The notes beneath the pieces are model-generated. The model did not search any database. It saw nothing but the letters and a program-made list of their open reading frames with translations, and had not been told where the DNA came from. Positions 63,238 to 64,000 of a stretch of 64,000 bases of DNA are shown here, in pieces (the stretch's first letter is position 1; the number at the start of each line of letters is the position of its first letter). A program made the position numbers and the translations under genes. Source of the DNA: Eoetvoesia sp035555955 (GTDB taxonomy: Bacteria; Pseudomonadota; Gammaproteobacteria; Burkholderiales; Burkholderiaceae_B); contig NZ_DATMGA010000032.1 in the NCBI RefSeq assembly GCF_035555955.1, positions 1 to 64,000 on the forward strand, read 5' to 3'.

Positions 63238-64000
63238 TCAGGCGGGAACAGGAGCCGCCCGGCTGGCCGCGGCCCGGGCCACCATAAGCGCCGCCACCGC
63301 CGCCACCACGAACGACACGCCCGCGCCAACCCACGGCCCCTGGCTCATGCCGGCATCCAGCATCAGGCCGAAGCCCACCGGCCCCAGTGACGAGCCGACG
63401 TCCATGCCCGAATACACCAGGCCATAGACCGTACCGGTGGCGCCTTTGGGCGTGACTCGGCGGATCAGCATGTCGCGCGAAGGCGTGGCCACGCCGGCGC
63501 AGAAGCCGGCCAGGCCGACCAGGACCATGGCCCAGGAAGGTGTGAGCAGCCCCGCCGCCAGCGCCACCAGGAACAGGCCCGCCAGGATCAGCGACACCGC
63601 CACCGTAAGTTCGGTCTTGGGCGTGGCGCTGACCAGAAAGCCCCCGGCCAGCATGCCGACGGCCGAAGCCACCATATAGCCTGACAAGGTAGTTCCCGCC
63701 AGCACCTTGTCGATGCCGTAGACGTCTCCCAGCATGGGGATGGTGTAGTTCTGCACGGCCGAAAGCGAGATGGACGTGCACATGAAAAAGAAGAACGCCC
63801 CCCACAGCGCCGGCTGCTTGAGCAGCGTGACCAGGGTTTGCCCCACCGACTGTTCCGCCAGCGAGGCCGTTTGTTTCTCGGAGTTGCCTTCCTTTTCAGG
63901 GGCGATCGCGATGTTTCCCCGCCCGGCCAGCAGGTCGCGCCCCAGCCAGACCAGCAGCAGCACGAACGCAATCAGCCCCCCCGCGCAAAAGGCCGCCACG
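63238..64000 (-). CDS. MFS transporter, C-terminal part (cut by window end)
   Basis: The last 254 or so residues of a major facilitator protein running off the right edge. About seven hydrophobic helices are visible with the central loop GNIAIAPEKEGNSEKQTASL separating the two halves. The second half includes FFFMCTSISLSAVQNYTIPM, then AGFCAGVATPSRDMLIRRVT and GLVYSGMDVGSSLGPVGFGL, a pattern of the drug/organic-acid efflux type. It is convergent with queF, separated by 5 bp. The substrate is unknown. Confidence 0.85.
   Translation of the reverse strand, partial: VAAFCAGGLIAFVLLLVWLGRDLLAGRGNIAIAPEKEGNSEKQTASLAEQSVGQTLVTLLKQPALWGAFFFFMCTSISLSAVQNYTIPMLGDVYGIDKVLAGTTLSGYMVASAVGMLAGGFLVSATPKTELTVAVSLILAGLFLVALAAGLLTPSWAMVLVGLAGFCAGVATPSRDMLIRRVTPKGATGTVYGLVYSGMDVGSSLGPVGFGLMLDAGMSQGPWVGAGVSFVVAAVAALMVARAAASRAAPVPA

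Overview
The window is high-GC bacterial chromosome that reads as a betaproteobacterium of the family Alcaligenaceae (Pusillimonas/Bordetella/Achromobacter-like). The evidence is beta-type protein sequences (FNR, ParC/ParE, CcoNOQP, YhdP, GlnE), a beta-ketoadipate pathway for aromatic acids, and high-GC codon use outside two accessory stretches. I see no rRNA, tRNA, CRISPR array, prophage or intact insertion sequence.

Layout. (1) 1-9.3 kb, aromatic catabolism: the start of an IclR regulator divergent from pcaIJ; a LysR regulator divergent from a flavin hydroxylase, a LivK-type binding protein and an FAH-family hydrolase; then pobR divergent from pobA. PobA makes protocatechuate and PcaIJ activates the downstream 3-oxoadipate. 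(2) 9.3-11.0 kb, a scrapyard of toxin-antitoxin genes (brnA, brnT, higA, higB fragments) with an Rpn/PDDEXK-transposase remnant. (3) 11.5-13.5 kb, an unusual lipoprotein with a duplicated domain and a glycosidase-like barrel. (4) 13.6-26.7 kb, flagellin plus a glycosylation island, the most interesting part. It holds a sigma-28 promoter and fliC, a methyltransferase-TPR-OGT fusion behind its own sigma-28-like promoter, a small methyltransferase, and an opposing AT-richer operon: VioA-type aminotransferase, Rieske oxygenase, acyl carrier protein, KAS III, ketoreductase, NeuD/PglD-type acyltransferase, second KAS III and PhyH oxygenase. Together these look able to build an N-acylated, oxygenated, possibly O-methylated 4-amino-4,6-dideoxyhexose and attach it to flagellin. 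(5) 27-29.5 kb, small accessory genes: a zinc-ribbon protein, an intact brnTA pair with a palindromic operator, a second Rpn/DUF4351 remnant and a hemerythrin-like protein.

(6) 29.6-54 kb, mostly housekeeping: UgpB-like binding protein, dadA, a ferredoxin reductase, parC/parE, trxA, rho, gdhA, yhdP, glnE, queH, clpB with a sigma-32-like promoter, a LysR regulator and fnr. (7) 54-60.6 kb, a cbb3 oxidase operon (ccoI-S-N-O-Q-P-G-fixH-like and a small membrane protein) headed by a perfect FNR box. Its CcoI lacks every cytosolic domain of a P-type ATPase and keeps only the membrane part. (8) 60.7-64 kb: aceA, queF (with queH, two queuosine-related genes in the window) and the C-terminal part of an MFS transporter cut by the window end.

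Main points for follow-up: the acyl-sugar flagellin glycosylation island with its three-part transferase; the membrane-only CcoI under an apparently leaderless FNR promoter; and repeated pairing of BrnTA genes with Rpn-type remnants.
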